From DASSSQ01 sp963839285 (GTDB lineage: Bacteria; Actinomycetota; Thermoleophilia; Gaiellales; Gaiellaceae): DNA of 64,000 nt. The notes beneath the pieces were generated by a model. That model was given only the letters and a program-made list of their open reading frames with translations, was not told where the DNA came from and made no database searches. The stretch is from NCBI GenBank assembly GCA_963839285.1, contig CAWIUN010000013.1, positions 62,001-126,000 on the forward strand. Direction: 5' to 3'. Below are positions 34,568-44,187 of this stretch, piece after piece (position 1 is the stretch's first letter; each line of letters starts with the position of its first letter). Position numbers and translations under genes: made by a program.

Positions 34568-35803
34568 CTACGCCGGCGCGCCCGCGGCGCGGTGCACCGC
34601 GGCGAGCGCCGGGGCCCACGAGCAGATCGGCGAGACGTCGCCGTCGCGGCCGTTCAGCGCCCGGAACCCGAGCGCGTGCTCGGCCTGCATCAGCTTGTGG
34701 ATCTGCGTCGTGCCCTCGTAGATGATCGGCGCCCGCGCGTTCCGGAAGTGCCGCTCGATCCCGTACTCGGCGGAGTAGCCGTAGGAGCCGTGCACCTGGA
34801 CGGCGAGATGCGCGGCCTCGAAGGCGGACTCGGTCGCGTGCCACTTCGCGAGCGAGGTCTCGCGCGTGTTGCGGCGCCCCTCGTTCTTCATCCAGGCGGC
34901 CTGCATGACGAGCAGCTTCGAGGTCTCGTAGCCCAGCACCATCTTCGCGATCATGTCCTGGACGAACTGGTAGCGCCCGATCGCCTGGCCGAACGTCTCC
35001 CGCTCGCGCGCGTAGCGCACCGACTGCTCGAGGCAGGCGCGGACGACCCCGCACGCGCCGGCGGCGACGGTGAACCGGCCCTGGTCGAGCCCGTACATCG
35101 CGATCTCGAAGCCCTGCCCCTCCTCGCCGACCAGGTTCTCGGCGGGCACCTCGACGTTCTCGAAGAAGAGCTCGCCGGTCGAGCCGGCCCAGACCCCCAG
35201 CTTGTTCTCGGTGTCGCGCGTCGTCACGCCCGGCCACTCGCGCTCGACGACGAAGGCGGAGATGCCCTTGTGCTTCGCCGACGGATCCGTCTTCGCGAAC
35301 ACGAGCTGGTGGTCGGCGACCGACGCGTACGAGATCCAGTTCTTCTGGCCGTTGAGGACGTAGACGTCGCCCTCGCGCCGCGCGGACGTGCGCATCGCGG
35401 CCACGTCCGAGCCGGCGTCCGGCTCGGTCAGGCCGAAGCAGGCCAGCTTCTCGCCCTTCGCCTGGGGGACGAGGTAGCGCTGCTTCTGCTCCTCGGAGCC
35501 GTAGCGGAGGAGCGTCAGCGAGTTCAGCCCCACGTGCACGGAGATCAGCGTCCGGAAGGCCGCCTCGCCGCGCTCGATCTCCTCGCACGCGAGCGCCTCG
35601 GCGACGAAGTCGAGGCCGGCGCCGCCGTAGTCCTCGGGGATCGCGATCCCGAGGATGCCGAGCTCGGCCATGCCCTGGATCAGGTCGAGGTCGAGCTTGT
35701 GGTCGATGTCGTTCTGGACGGCGACCGGCAGGACGCGCTCGTCCACGAAGTCGCGGACCGTCTCCTGGATCAGGCGCTGCTCGTCGCTGAGCTCGAACTC
35801 CAT
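34568..35803 (-). CDS. Acyl-CoA dehydrogenase
   Basis: A 411-residue FAD flavoprotein of beta-oxidation type. FAD/substrate blocks ACFGLTEPDAGSDVAAMRT and WISYASVADHQLVFAKTD, the RETFGQAIGRYQFVQ region and YGIERHFRNARAPIIYEGTTQIHKLM are present; the E in YEGTTQ is the usual catalytic base position. It starts from ATG 35803, in MEFELSDEQRLIQETVRDFVDE. It stands apart from the acyl-CoA dehydrogenase operon at 41-44 kb and may have a different substrate, for example a dicarboxylyl- or glutaryl-type acyl chain. Confidence 0.93.
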   Translation of the reverse strand: MEFELSDEQRLIQETVRDFVDERVLPVAVQNDIDHKLDLDLIQGMAELGILGIAIPEDYGGAGLDFVAEALACEEIERGEAAFRTLISVHVGLNSLTLLRYGSEEQKQRYLVPQAKGEKLACFGLTEPDAGSDVAAMRTSARREGDVYVLNGQKNWISYASVADHQLVFAKTDPSAKHKGISAFVVEREWPGVTTRDTENKLGVWAGSTGELFFENVEVPAENLVGEEGQGFEIAMYGLDQGRFTVAAGACGVVRACLEQSVRYARERETFGQAIGRYQFVQDMIAKMVLGYETSKLLVMQAAWMKNEGRRNTRETSLAKWHATESAFEAAHLAVQVHGSYGYSAEYGIERHFRNARAPIIYEGTTQIHKLMQAEHALGFRALNGRDGDVSPICSWAPALAAVHRAAGAPA

Positions 35804-35863
35804 CCGGCTGAGCCTATCTCCCGCCGCGAAGCCCGTGTCGAACATCCGCCCGGCGGCAGGCGC

Positions 35864-35869
35864 TACGAT
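35864..35869 (+). promoter_or_regulatory. -10 box (TACGAT) of the membrane-anchored protein gene
   Basis: TACGAT ends nine bases before ATG 35879. Confidence 0.4.
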
Positions 35870-35878
35870 CCACGACCG

Positions 35879-36307
35879 ATGCCGTACTACCTCTATCCGC
35901 TCGTCGTCATCGTCGGCCTGCTCCTGATCTTCGGGCTGGTCGCGCTGCTCGCCAGGCTCCAGGGCGGCCGGTTCCTCCGGCCCGTCGTCACCCTGCTCGC
36001 GCGGGTGCCGCTCTTCCGCAAGCTGATGACGAAGGCATCCGCGGCGGCGCTCGAGCGGCAGAACCCGGAGCTCGCGAGCGCCCTGAAGAAGCTCGAGCGG
36101 GTCGGCTCGACGCGCGACCCGCTGCAGGCCCAGCGGGCGCTCTCGCGGCTGACGCCGGCCGAGCGCGACGCCTACTACGAGGCGATCGGCGAGCAGCAGG
36201 AGAGCGGCGCCGTGCCCGCGGCGACGAATCGCGCCGACCGCCGCCGGCTCGAGCGGATGTCGCAGCCGGCCGCGCGCAAGCGCAGCCGCGGCAAGAAGAA
36301 GCGCTGA
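35879..36307 (+). CDS. Membrane-anchored hypothetical protein
   Basis: A 142-residue protein with one N-terminal membrane helix (YPLVVIVGLLLIFGLVALLARL), a helical middle (LERQNPELASALKKLERVG, LSRLTPAERDAYYEAIGEQ) and a very basic C-terminus (ARKRSRGKKKR). The basic tail would lie in the cytoplasm and could touch nucleic acid or the membrane surface. No known domain is recognised. Confidence 0.75.
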   Translation: MPYYLYPLVVIVGLLLIFGLVALLARLQGGRFLRPVVTLLARVPLFRKLMTKASAAALERQNPELASALKKLERVGSTRDPLQAQRALSRLTPAERDAYYEAIGEQQESGAVPAATNRADRRRLERMSQPAARKRSRGKKKR

Positions 36308-36342
36308 CCGCGCCGCCGCCCGTTCGAGGGCGGCCCGGCGGG

Positions 36343-36348
36343 TAGCGT
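36343..36348 (+). promoter_or_regulatory. -10 box (TAGCGT) of the first MFS gene
   Basis: TAGCGT ends eight bases before GTG 36357. Confidence 0.4.
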
Positions 36349-36356
36349 TTCCGCTC

Positions 36357-38286
36357 GTGGAGCCGAGCGAGCGCACGCCCGAGCAGCACGTCCGGCTGAT
36401 CTTCGGCGCGCTCCTGCTCGTCCTCCTGCTCGCCTCGCTCGACCAGACGATCGTCTCGACCGCGCTGCCGACGATCGTCGGCGACCTCGGCGGGATCGAG
36501 CACCTCTCCTGGGTCGTCACCGCCTACCTGCTCGCCTCGACCGTCGCCGGGCCCCTCTACGGGAAGCTCGGCGACCTCTACGGCCGCAAGCGGCTGCTCC
36601 AGAGCGCGATCCTGATCTTCCTCGCGGGCTCGATCCTCTGCGGGCTCGCGCAGGGCATGACCGAGCTGATCGCCTTCCGGGCACTGCAGGGGCTCGGCGG
36701 CGGCGGCCTGATCGTGACGACGCTCGCGGTCGTCGGCGACATCATCCCGCCGCGCGAGCGCGGCAAGCTACCAGGGCTACTTCGGCGGGGTCTTCGGCGT
36801 CTCGACCGTGGTCGGGCCGCTGCTCGGCGGCTTCTTCGTCGACCACCTGTCGTGGCGCTGGATCTTCTACGTCAACCTGCCGATCGGAGCCGTCGCGCTG
36901 GCCGTGATCGCCTCGGCCTTCCACGCGCGGCCGAGCCGCGTCCGCCGCTCGGTCGACTACCTGGGCGCCGGCCTGCTCGCCGCCGCGCTCTCGGCGATCG
37001 TCCTCTTCACGAGCCTCGGCGGCACGACCTACCCCTGGGACTCGGCCGCGATCGTCGCCCTCGGCGTGCTCGGGCCGGTGCTCGCCGTCCTCTTCGTGCT
37101 CGCCGAGCGGCGGGCCGCGGAGCCGATCCTGCCGCTCGCGCTCTTCCGGAACCGCATCTTCACGGTCACGAGCATCGTCGGCTTCATCGTCGGGCTCGCC
37201 CTCTTCGGCGCGGTCACGTTCCTGCCGCTCTACCTGCAGATCGTCAAGGGCCACAGCCCCACCGGCTCGGGCCTGCAGATGACGCCGATGATGGCCGGCG
37301 TCCTCGTCACCTCGATCCTGAGCGGGCAGCTGATCACCCGCTTCGGCCGCTACAAGCCGTTCCCGATCGCCGGCACGCTCGTGATGACGATCGCCCTCTA
37401 CCTGCTCTCGCGGCTCGAGGTCGGCACCTCGACCTGGTGGGCGTCGAGCTACATGCTGATCCTCGGCCTCGGGCTCGGGATGGTGATGCAGGTGCTCGTG
37501 CTCGCGGTGCAGAACGCCGTGCCCTACGAGCACCTCGGGGTGGCGACGTCGGGCTCGACGCTCTTCCGGCAGGTGGGCGGCTCGATCGGGGTCTCGCTCT
37601 TCGGCGCGATCTTCTCGAACCGGCTCGCCGGCGAGCTCGCCTCGCGGCTGCCGGCGGGGACGCACGCGCCGACGGTGGCCGATCCCGCGACGGTGCGGAA
37701 GCTGCCGCCCGACGTCCACGCCGGCTTCGTCGCCGCCTTCGCCGCCTCGCTCCGGCCCGTGTTCCTCGTCGCCGCCGCGATCGGCTTCACGTCCTTCCTC
37801 TTCGCCTGGCTGCTCCGCGAGGTGCCGCTCCGGCGCACGGTCGACGTCGACGGCGCGCGCGAGAGCTTCGCGATGCCGCGGGACGCCAGCTCGCTGCACG
37901 AGATGGAGCGGATCGTCGCGTCGCTCGTGCGGCACGAGAACCGCTGGCGGGTCTACCGGCAGCTGGCCGACCGCGCCGGCGTCGACCTCCCGCCGGAGCA
38001 GTACTGGCTGCTCGCGCGGCTGGGCGAGGGCGCCGGGACCGACCTCGCCGGCGGCAGGCTCGCCGCCTCGCTCGCGAGCCTCCGCGAGGCCGGCCTCGTC
38101 GCCGACGGCGGGCTGAGCGAGCGCGGGCGGGCCTGCCACGCGCGCCTCGTCGAGGCCCGCCGCGAGGCGCTCGAGGAGCTGCTCGAGGGCTGGGAGCCGG
38201 CAGAGCACGCGGAGCTGCGCGCGCTCCTCGACCGGCTCGCGCGCGAGCTCGTCGCGGAGGCGCCCGAGACCCCGGCGGCGGTCTAG
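36357..38286 (+). CDS. DHA2-type MFS exporter fused to a winged-helix-like domain (apparent frameshift)
   Basis: A drug/proton antiporter of the 14-helix EmrB/QacA class: LLLASLDQTIVSTALPTIVGDLG, GKLGDLYGRKRLL and the motif-C-like region GVFGVSTVVGPLLGGFFVD. The frame moves by +1 near 36767 within GK|YQGYFGG; one GC restores about 643 residues. Beyond the last helix a roughly 130-residue cytoplasmic part (ASSLHEMERIVASLVRHENRWRVYRQLADRAGVDLPPEQYWLLARLG...GGLSERGRA) looks like a MarR-type winged helix. A transporter with its own regulator-like tail is unusual. Confidence 0.85.
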
Positions 38287-39956
38287 CTCGACCGCTCTGC
38301 TGCTCGGCGAGGGTGCCGACGACGCCGGCCTCCTCCGCGAAGCTCTCCCGCGGCTCGGCGGCCTCCCAGCTCGCGAGCTCGATCTTCGGGAAGACGAGGA
38401 TCAGCAGGAGCGCGACCGCGGCGAGCCCGACGCCGACGTAGAAGATCCGCACGACGCCGTCGGCGAGCGAGTGGCGGACCGCCGAGACGAACTGGCCGTA
38501 GAGCCGGTCTCCCGCGGCTCCCGGGGCGAAGCGATGGCGGATCGCGGCCTGGGCCTGGGGGGTCAGCAGCGACTGCGGCGCGAGCCCGTGCGCCTCGCAG
38601 CTGCGTCCGGAGCTGGGCGGGCGCACGCCGTGGGAGCTCGTGCGAGAAGGTGTTGACGACGATCGCGGTCATCACCGGCACGGCCATCGCGCCGCCGAGG
38701 TTCGAGAACAGCTGCCGCCCGGAGTTGACCGTCCCGAGCAGCCGGTGCGGGAAGGCGCTCTGCACGGTCATCGAGAAGATCGGCATCGTCAGCCCGATCC
38801 CGACGCCGAGCACGACCATGTCCCGGATCACCTCGCCCGAGCCCGAGCCGGCCGAGAGCAGGCTGAAGAGGACGAAGCCGGCGAGCATGACGACGCCGCC
38901 GACGATCGCCTGGCCCTTGTAGCGGCCCGTGCGCGAGATCAGCTGGCCGCCGAGGGTGGAGCCGGCGACGAACGCGAGCATCATCGGCGTCAGGACGACG
39001 CCGGAGCTCTGCGCGTTCTCGCCGACGACGCCCTGGACGAAGAGCGGGATGAAGCTGAGGCTGCCGTACATGCCGGCGACGATCAGGAACGAGTTCGCGA
39101 CCGAGAGGGTGAAGACGCGGTTGCGGAAGAGCTCCGGGTCGAGCAGCGGCTCGGCGCTCCGGCGCTCCTGGCGGACGAAGGCGACGAGCAGGCCCGCGCC
39201 GAGGACGAAGCAGGCGCCGATCTGCCAGGAGCCCCACGGGTAGGTGCCGCCGCCCCACGTGAAGCCGAGCAGCACCCCGACGAGCCCGCCGATCAGGAGC
39301 GCGGCGCCCGCGACGTCGAGCGGGACGCGAGCCTGCGCGCGGACGCGGGGCATCACGATCCCGACGATCGTCCAGGCGAACGCCGCGATCGGGATCGGGA
39401 CGAGGAAGACCCAGCGCCAGCCGAGCGTGTCGGTGATCGCGCCGCCGAGCGTCGGCCCGATGATCGAGGAGAGGCCGAAGACGCCCATGACGACCCCCAT
39501 CCAGCGGCCGCGCTCGCGGGGCGAGAAGATGTCGCCGATCGACGCGGTCGAGAGCGCCATCATCGCGCCGCCGCCGATGCCCGCGACGACGCGCGCGGCG
39601 ATCAGGAAGAGCATCGTCGTCGCGGCGGCGGAGAGCGCCATGCCGACGACGAAGAAGGCGATCCCGACCAGGTAGAGCGGCCGGCGGCCGTAGAGGTCGG
39701 AGAGCTTGCCGAAGACCGGCACCGTGACCGTCGACGCCAGCATGTAGCCGGTGAAGACCCAGCCGTAGAGCGAGAAGCCGTGCAGGTCGGCGACGATCGT
39801 GGGCACGGCGGTCGCGACGACCGTCCCGGCGATCGACGCGGTGAACATGACGAGCAGCACCGCCGTCAGCGCCCACCAGCGGTAGTCGCGCTCGATCCGG
39901 TTCGACTCCTGCGCCGGGCCGCCCCAGGTGAGCAGGTGGTGGCGGTCGCGCGGCAT
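38283..39956 (-). CDS. MFS exporter, DHA2 family (apparent frameshifts)
   Basis: A second 14-helix efflux pump: MFTASIAGTVVATAVPTIVADLHG, GKLSDLYGRRPLY, GVFGLSSIIGPTLGGAITD. The frame moves by +1 near 38597; one CG at CTGCGAGG restores GLAPQSLLTPQAQAAIRHRF and the last helix (VGVGLAAVALLLILVF). A further one-base problem near 38290 leaves the exact C-terminus uncertain. ATG 39956 follows a TAAGCT box by six bases, and a CTTACG/CGTAAG operator overlaps it. It converges on the other MFS gene with a four-base overlap. Confidence 0.88.
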   Translation of the reverse strand: MPRDRHHLLTWGGPAQESNRIERDYRWWALTAVLLVMFTASIAGTVVATAVPTIVADLHGFSLYGWVFTGYMLASTVTVPVFGKLSDLYGRRPLYLVGIAFFVVGMALSAAATTMLFLIAARVVAGIGGGAMMALSTASIGDIFSPRERGRWMGVVMGVFGLSSIIGPTLGGAITDTLGWRWVFLVPIPIAAFAWTIVGIVMPRVRAQARVPLDVAGAALLIGGLVGVLLGFTWGGGTYPWGSWQIGACFVLGAGLLVAFVRQERRSAEPLLDPELFRNRVFTLSVANSFLIVAGMYGSLSFIPLFVQGVVGENAQSSGVVLTPMMLAFVAGSTLGGQLISRTGRYKGQAIVGGVVMLAGFVLFSLLSAGSGSGEVIRDMVVLGVGIGLTMPIFSMTVQSAFPHRLLGTVNSGRQLFSNLGGAMAVPVMTAIVVNTFSHELPRRAPAQLRTQLRGARARAAVAADPPGPGRDPPSLRPGSRGRPALRPVRLGGPPLARRRRRADLLRRRRARRGRAPADPRLPEDRARELGGRRAAGELRGGGRRRRHPRRAAERSS

Positions 39957-39962
39957 CGAACC

Positions 39963-39980
39963 AGCTTACGTGAGCGTAAG
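39963..39980 (-). promoter_or_regulatory. Promoter and CTTACG-CGTAAG operator of the second MFS gene
   Basis: On the minus strand TAAGCT (39968-39963) ends six bases before the ATG. The perfect dyad CTTACG-TGAG-CGTAAG (39965-39980, plus-strand reading) overlaps that box. This layout is typical of a TetR-type repressor controlling an efflux pump; no such regulator adjoins it. Confidence 0.6.
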
Positions 39981-40038
39981 GTTCGCGGGCGGAGCCCGAG
40001 CCTCGGCGGCTTCGCCGGCTCCGGGCGGCGCGGTCGCC

Positions 40039-40866
40039 CTACGCGCCGGCGCTGCGACCGACGAAGGCGTCGATCAGCGTGCGGGCGATCGTGAACGGCG
40101 GCGGGATCGGCGGGCAGCTCGCCGGGCGCGTACCAGCCGGCGTCGCCGAGCTCGGACGGGTCGAGGCGGATCTCGCCGCCGGCGTGCCTCGCGGTGAAGC
40201 CGATCATCAGCTGGCTCGGGAAAGGGCCAGGGCTGGCTGCCGAAGTAGCGGACGTCGTCGACCGCGAGCCCGACCTCCTCCTCGACCTCCCGCGCGACCG
40301 CCTGCTCGAGGGTCTCGCCGGGCTCGACGAAGCCGGCCAGGCAGCTGTAGAAGCCGGTCGTGGCGCCGGCGCGGGAGGCGAGCAGGATGCGGTCGCCCCG
40401 CTCGACGAGCATGATCACCGCGGGCGTGATCCGCGGCCAGTAGCTCGCCCCGCAGCGCGGGCACGTGCGCGACGACTCCGAGGCGGACGGCTCGGTCGCC
40501 GTCCCGCAGCGGGCGCAGAAGCCGTGGCCCCGGTCCCACTCGACGATCTGGGCGGCGCGGGCGGCCGCGCTCGCGAGCGGCTCCGGCGCGACCGCGAGCA
40601 GGGAGCGCAGCCCGACGGCGCGGAGCCCGTCGCCGTCCAGGCTCCCCGTCGCCCGTCTCGAGCCCGGCGGCCGCGAAGCAGGGCTCGCCGTCGAGATCGC
40701 CGACGTGGATCAGCCGCGCGCCGCGGACGAGGCCGGGCGGCACCTGCTCGAGCCGCGGCACGGACCCGTCCGCGGCGGCGAGCACCCGGCCGCCGACGAA
40801 CGCGAAGACCGGCGAGCGCGACCCCGGCTGCCGGTGCGCGTCGTAGCCGGGCTTCCACGTGCTCAC
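40039..40866 (-). CDS. nudC: NADH pyrophosphatase NudC (three apparent frameshifts)
   Basis: Nudix hydrolase that cleaves NADH and de-caps NAD-RNA. The zinc ribbon is GFCARCGTATE...TCPRCGASYWPRI, followed by the Nudix box GFVEPGETLEQAVAREVEEEVGL and the NudC hallmark SQPWPFP...LMIGF. Frame breaks occur near 40641 and 40111, both repaired by one GC/CG, and near 40221, where an extra T in TTT seems likely. The repaired protein is about 276 residues, ending IARTLIDAFVGRSAGA. Confidence 0.9.
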
Positions 40867-40893
40867 GCGGGCAGGCTAGCTGCCGGCCGCGTC

Positions 40894-40946
40894 TTGACCG
40901 ACCCGGCGCGGAGTCCGTACACTTCTCGTTGACTGACTGGTCAATC
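40894..40946 (+). promoter_or_regulatory. Promoter and TetR-type operator of the acyl-CoA dehydrogenase operon
   Basis: TTGACC (40894-40899), an 18-base spacer and TACACT (40918-40923) form the promoter. The palindrome TTGACTGACTGGTCAATC (40929-40946) lies on the predicted start point. It matches the operator at the tetR gene (32472-32489) at 16 of 18 positions. Confidence 0.7.
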
Positions 40947-40965
40947 AGACGGAGGCTCGAGCACG

Positions 40966-42141
<1,176 letters not shown>

Positions 42142-42150
42142 GGCCAGACG

Positions 42151-42987
42151 ATGGCGATCGAGATCGACCTCTCGGGGCGCGTCGCCCTCGTCACCGGCGG
42201 CTCGCGCGGGCTCGGGCGCGCCGACGCCCTGACGCTCGCGCGGGCCGGCGCGGACGTCGTGATCGCGGACATCCTCGTCGAGTCCTCGTCGGCCGAGGAG
42301 GAGACGGACAGCTTCGGCGTCCTCGCCACCGTGGCGCGGCAGCAGGGGATGGTCTACTCGGAGGCGACCGCCGAGGAGATCCGGGGGATGGGCCGCCGCT
42401 CGGCGGCGATCCGCTGCGACGTCACCGACCGCGAGCAGGTGCGCGCGACCGTCGCACGGGTGGTCGAGGAGCTCGGCTCGGTCGACATCCTCGTCAACAA
42501 CGCGGCCACGCTCGACCACGTCGGCCGGCTCGGCGACCAGCAGCCGGAGCTCTGGGACCGCGACCTGCGCGTCAACCTCTCCGGCGCCTTCAACTGCGCC
42601 CGCGCCGTCTGGCCGCACATGCAGGAGCGCGGCTTCGGCCGGATCGTCAACATGGCGTCGGTCGCGGGCACGCTCGGCGGCTTCGGCCAGGCGAGCTACT
42701 CGACGACGAAGGCGGGGATCCTCGGCCTGACGAAGACGCTGGCGATGGAGGGCGGCCGCCACGGGATCACCTGCAACGCGATCGTGCCCGGGATCATCGG
42801 CACCGAGGCGTTCCACCTGGCGAACGCGGAGATGAACGAGCGGATCGCCGCGCGGACCGTGTTCAAGCGGCCGGGCGACCCGCAGGACATCGCGAACGCG
42901 ATCGCGTTCCTCTGCTCCGACCTCGCCGCCTACGTCACCGGAATCGAGCTGAACGTCTCCGGTGGGATCGAGCTCTTCGTCTTCTAG
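42151..42987 (+). CDS. Short-chain dehydrogenase/reductase
   Basis: A 278-residue classical SDR: cofactor motif TGGSRGLG, NNAA in DILVNNAATL, the catalytic S in NMASVAGT and YxxxK in YSTTKAG. It is longer than the usual 250 because of an insert of about 25 residues after DILVESSS. In its operon it probably acts on a 3-hydroxyacyl-CoA or similar intermediate; the cofactor preference is not clear. Nine bases follow the preceding gene, and the next gene overlaps its 3' end. Confidence 0.9.
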   Translation: MAIEIDLSGRVALVTGGSRGLGRADALTLARAGADVVIADILVESSSAEEETDSFGVLATVARQQGMVYSEATAEEIRGMGRRSAAIRCDVTDREQVRATVARVVEELGSVDILVNNAATLDHVGRLGDQQPELWDRDLRVNLSGAFNCARAVWPHMQERGFGRIVNMASVAGTLGGFGQASYSTTKAGILGLTKTLAMEGGRHGITCNAIVPGIIGTEAFHLANAEMNERIAARTVFKRPGDPQDIANAIAFLCSDLAAYVTGIELNVSGGIELFVF

Positions 42988-44150
42988 CGTCGCGGCCGGG
43001 ATCGGCTTCCAGCCGACCGCGGAGCAGCGCGAGCTGCAGGCGCTCGCGCACGAGTTCGCCGAGCGCGAGCTGCGGCCGGTCGCGGCCGAGTGGGACGAGC
43101 GCGAGGACTTCCCGCCGGAGCTGCTCGGCCCGGGCGGCGCGGGCCGGGCTCACCTCCTACGCGATCCCGGCCGAGTACGGCGGCGGCGGGGTGGGCGCGG
43201 TCACCTCGGCGCTGATCGGCGAGGAGCTCGCCTGGGGGTGCGCGGCGCTCGCCGCGACGATCACGGCGACGATGTTCCCCGTCCGGCCGCTCCTGCGGTT
43301 CGGCACCGACGAGCAGCGCGACCGCTACCTCCCCCTGCTCGCCCGCGAGGAGGGGACGCTCGCCGCGATCGCCTTCACCGAGCCCGGCGCCGGCTCGGAC
43401 GTCGCCGCGATCCGGGCGACGGCACGGCGCGAGGGCGGCGACTACGTCCTCGACGGCGAGAAGTGCTACGTCACGAACGGCGGCATCGCCGAGCTGACCG
43501 TCGTCTTCGCGAAGCTCGACGGCGCGATCACCGCCTTCCTGCTCGAGGCCGGCGACCCGGGCGTCGTCGCCGGCCGCAAGGAGCGCAAGCTCGGCCTGCG
43601 CGCCTCCTACACCGGCTCGATCCTGCTCGACGGAGCCCGGATCCCGGCCGACCGGCTGCTGGGCGAGGAGGGCGGCGGCTTCGAGGTCGCGATGGACTTC
43701 TTCGAGCTCTCGCGGCCGCAGGTGGCCGCGGCGGCGGTCGGCGTCGCCCGCGCGGCCTTCGAGGCGGCGACGGAGTACGCCCGCGAGCGCCGCGCCTTCG
43801 GGAAGCCGATCCTGGCGCGGCAGGGCGTCTCCTTCAAGCTCGCGGAGATGGCGATGGAGATCGAGGCGGCGCGCCTGCTCGTCTGGCGTGCGGCCGAGGC
43901 GGTCGACCGCGGCGTCGACGCCGGGCTCTACGGCTCCTACGCGAAGGCGTTCGCCGCCGACACGGCGATGCGGGCGACGACCGAGGCGGTGCAGGTGCTC
44001 GGCGGCGCCGGCGTCATGCGCGACCACCCGCTCGAGAAGTGGCTCCGCGACGCCAAGGTCTTCCAGATCGTCGAGGGCACCTCCGAGGTGCAGCGACACA
44101 TCGTCACGCAGTACCTGCGCGCCGGCGTGACGGAACGGCCGCGGCCGTAA
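42962..44150 (+). CDS. Acyl-CoA dehydrogenase (apparent frameshift)
   Basis: The third acyl-CoA dehydrogenase of the window: TAEQRELQALAHEFAERELRPVAAEWD, IAFTEPGAGSDVAAIRA, CYVTNGGIAELTVVFAKLD, RRAFGKPILARQGVSFKLAE and KVFQIVEGTSEVQRHIV. The usual YEGT is VEGT, with the glutamate kept. The frame moves by +1 near 43128; one GC at GGCC restores about 396 residues. The only start in frame is GTG 42962, overlapping the SDR gene by 26 bases and giving a serine-rich start. Confidence 0.88.
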
Positions 44151-44173
44151 CAGAACGGTCGGACGCGCGCGGC

Positions 44174-44179
44174 TACACT
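44174..44179 (+). promoter_or_regulatory. -10 box (TACACT) of the VanW gene
   Basis: TACACT ends eight bases before GTG 44188. Confidence 0.45.
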
Positions 44180-44187
44180 GCGCGCTC

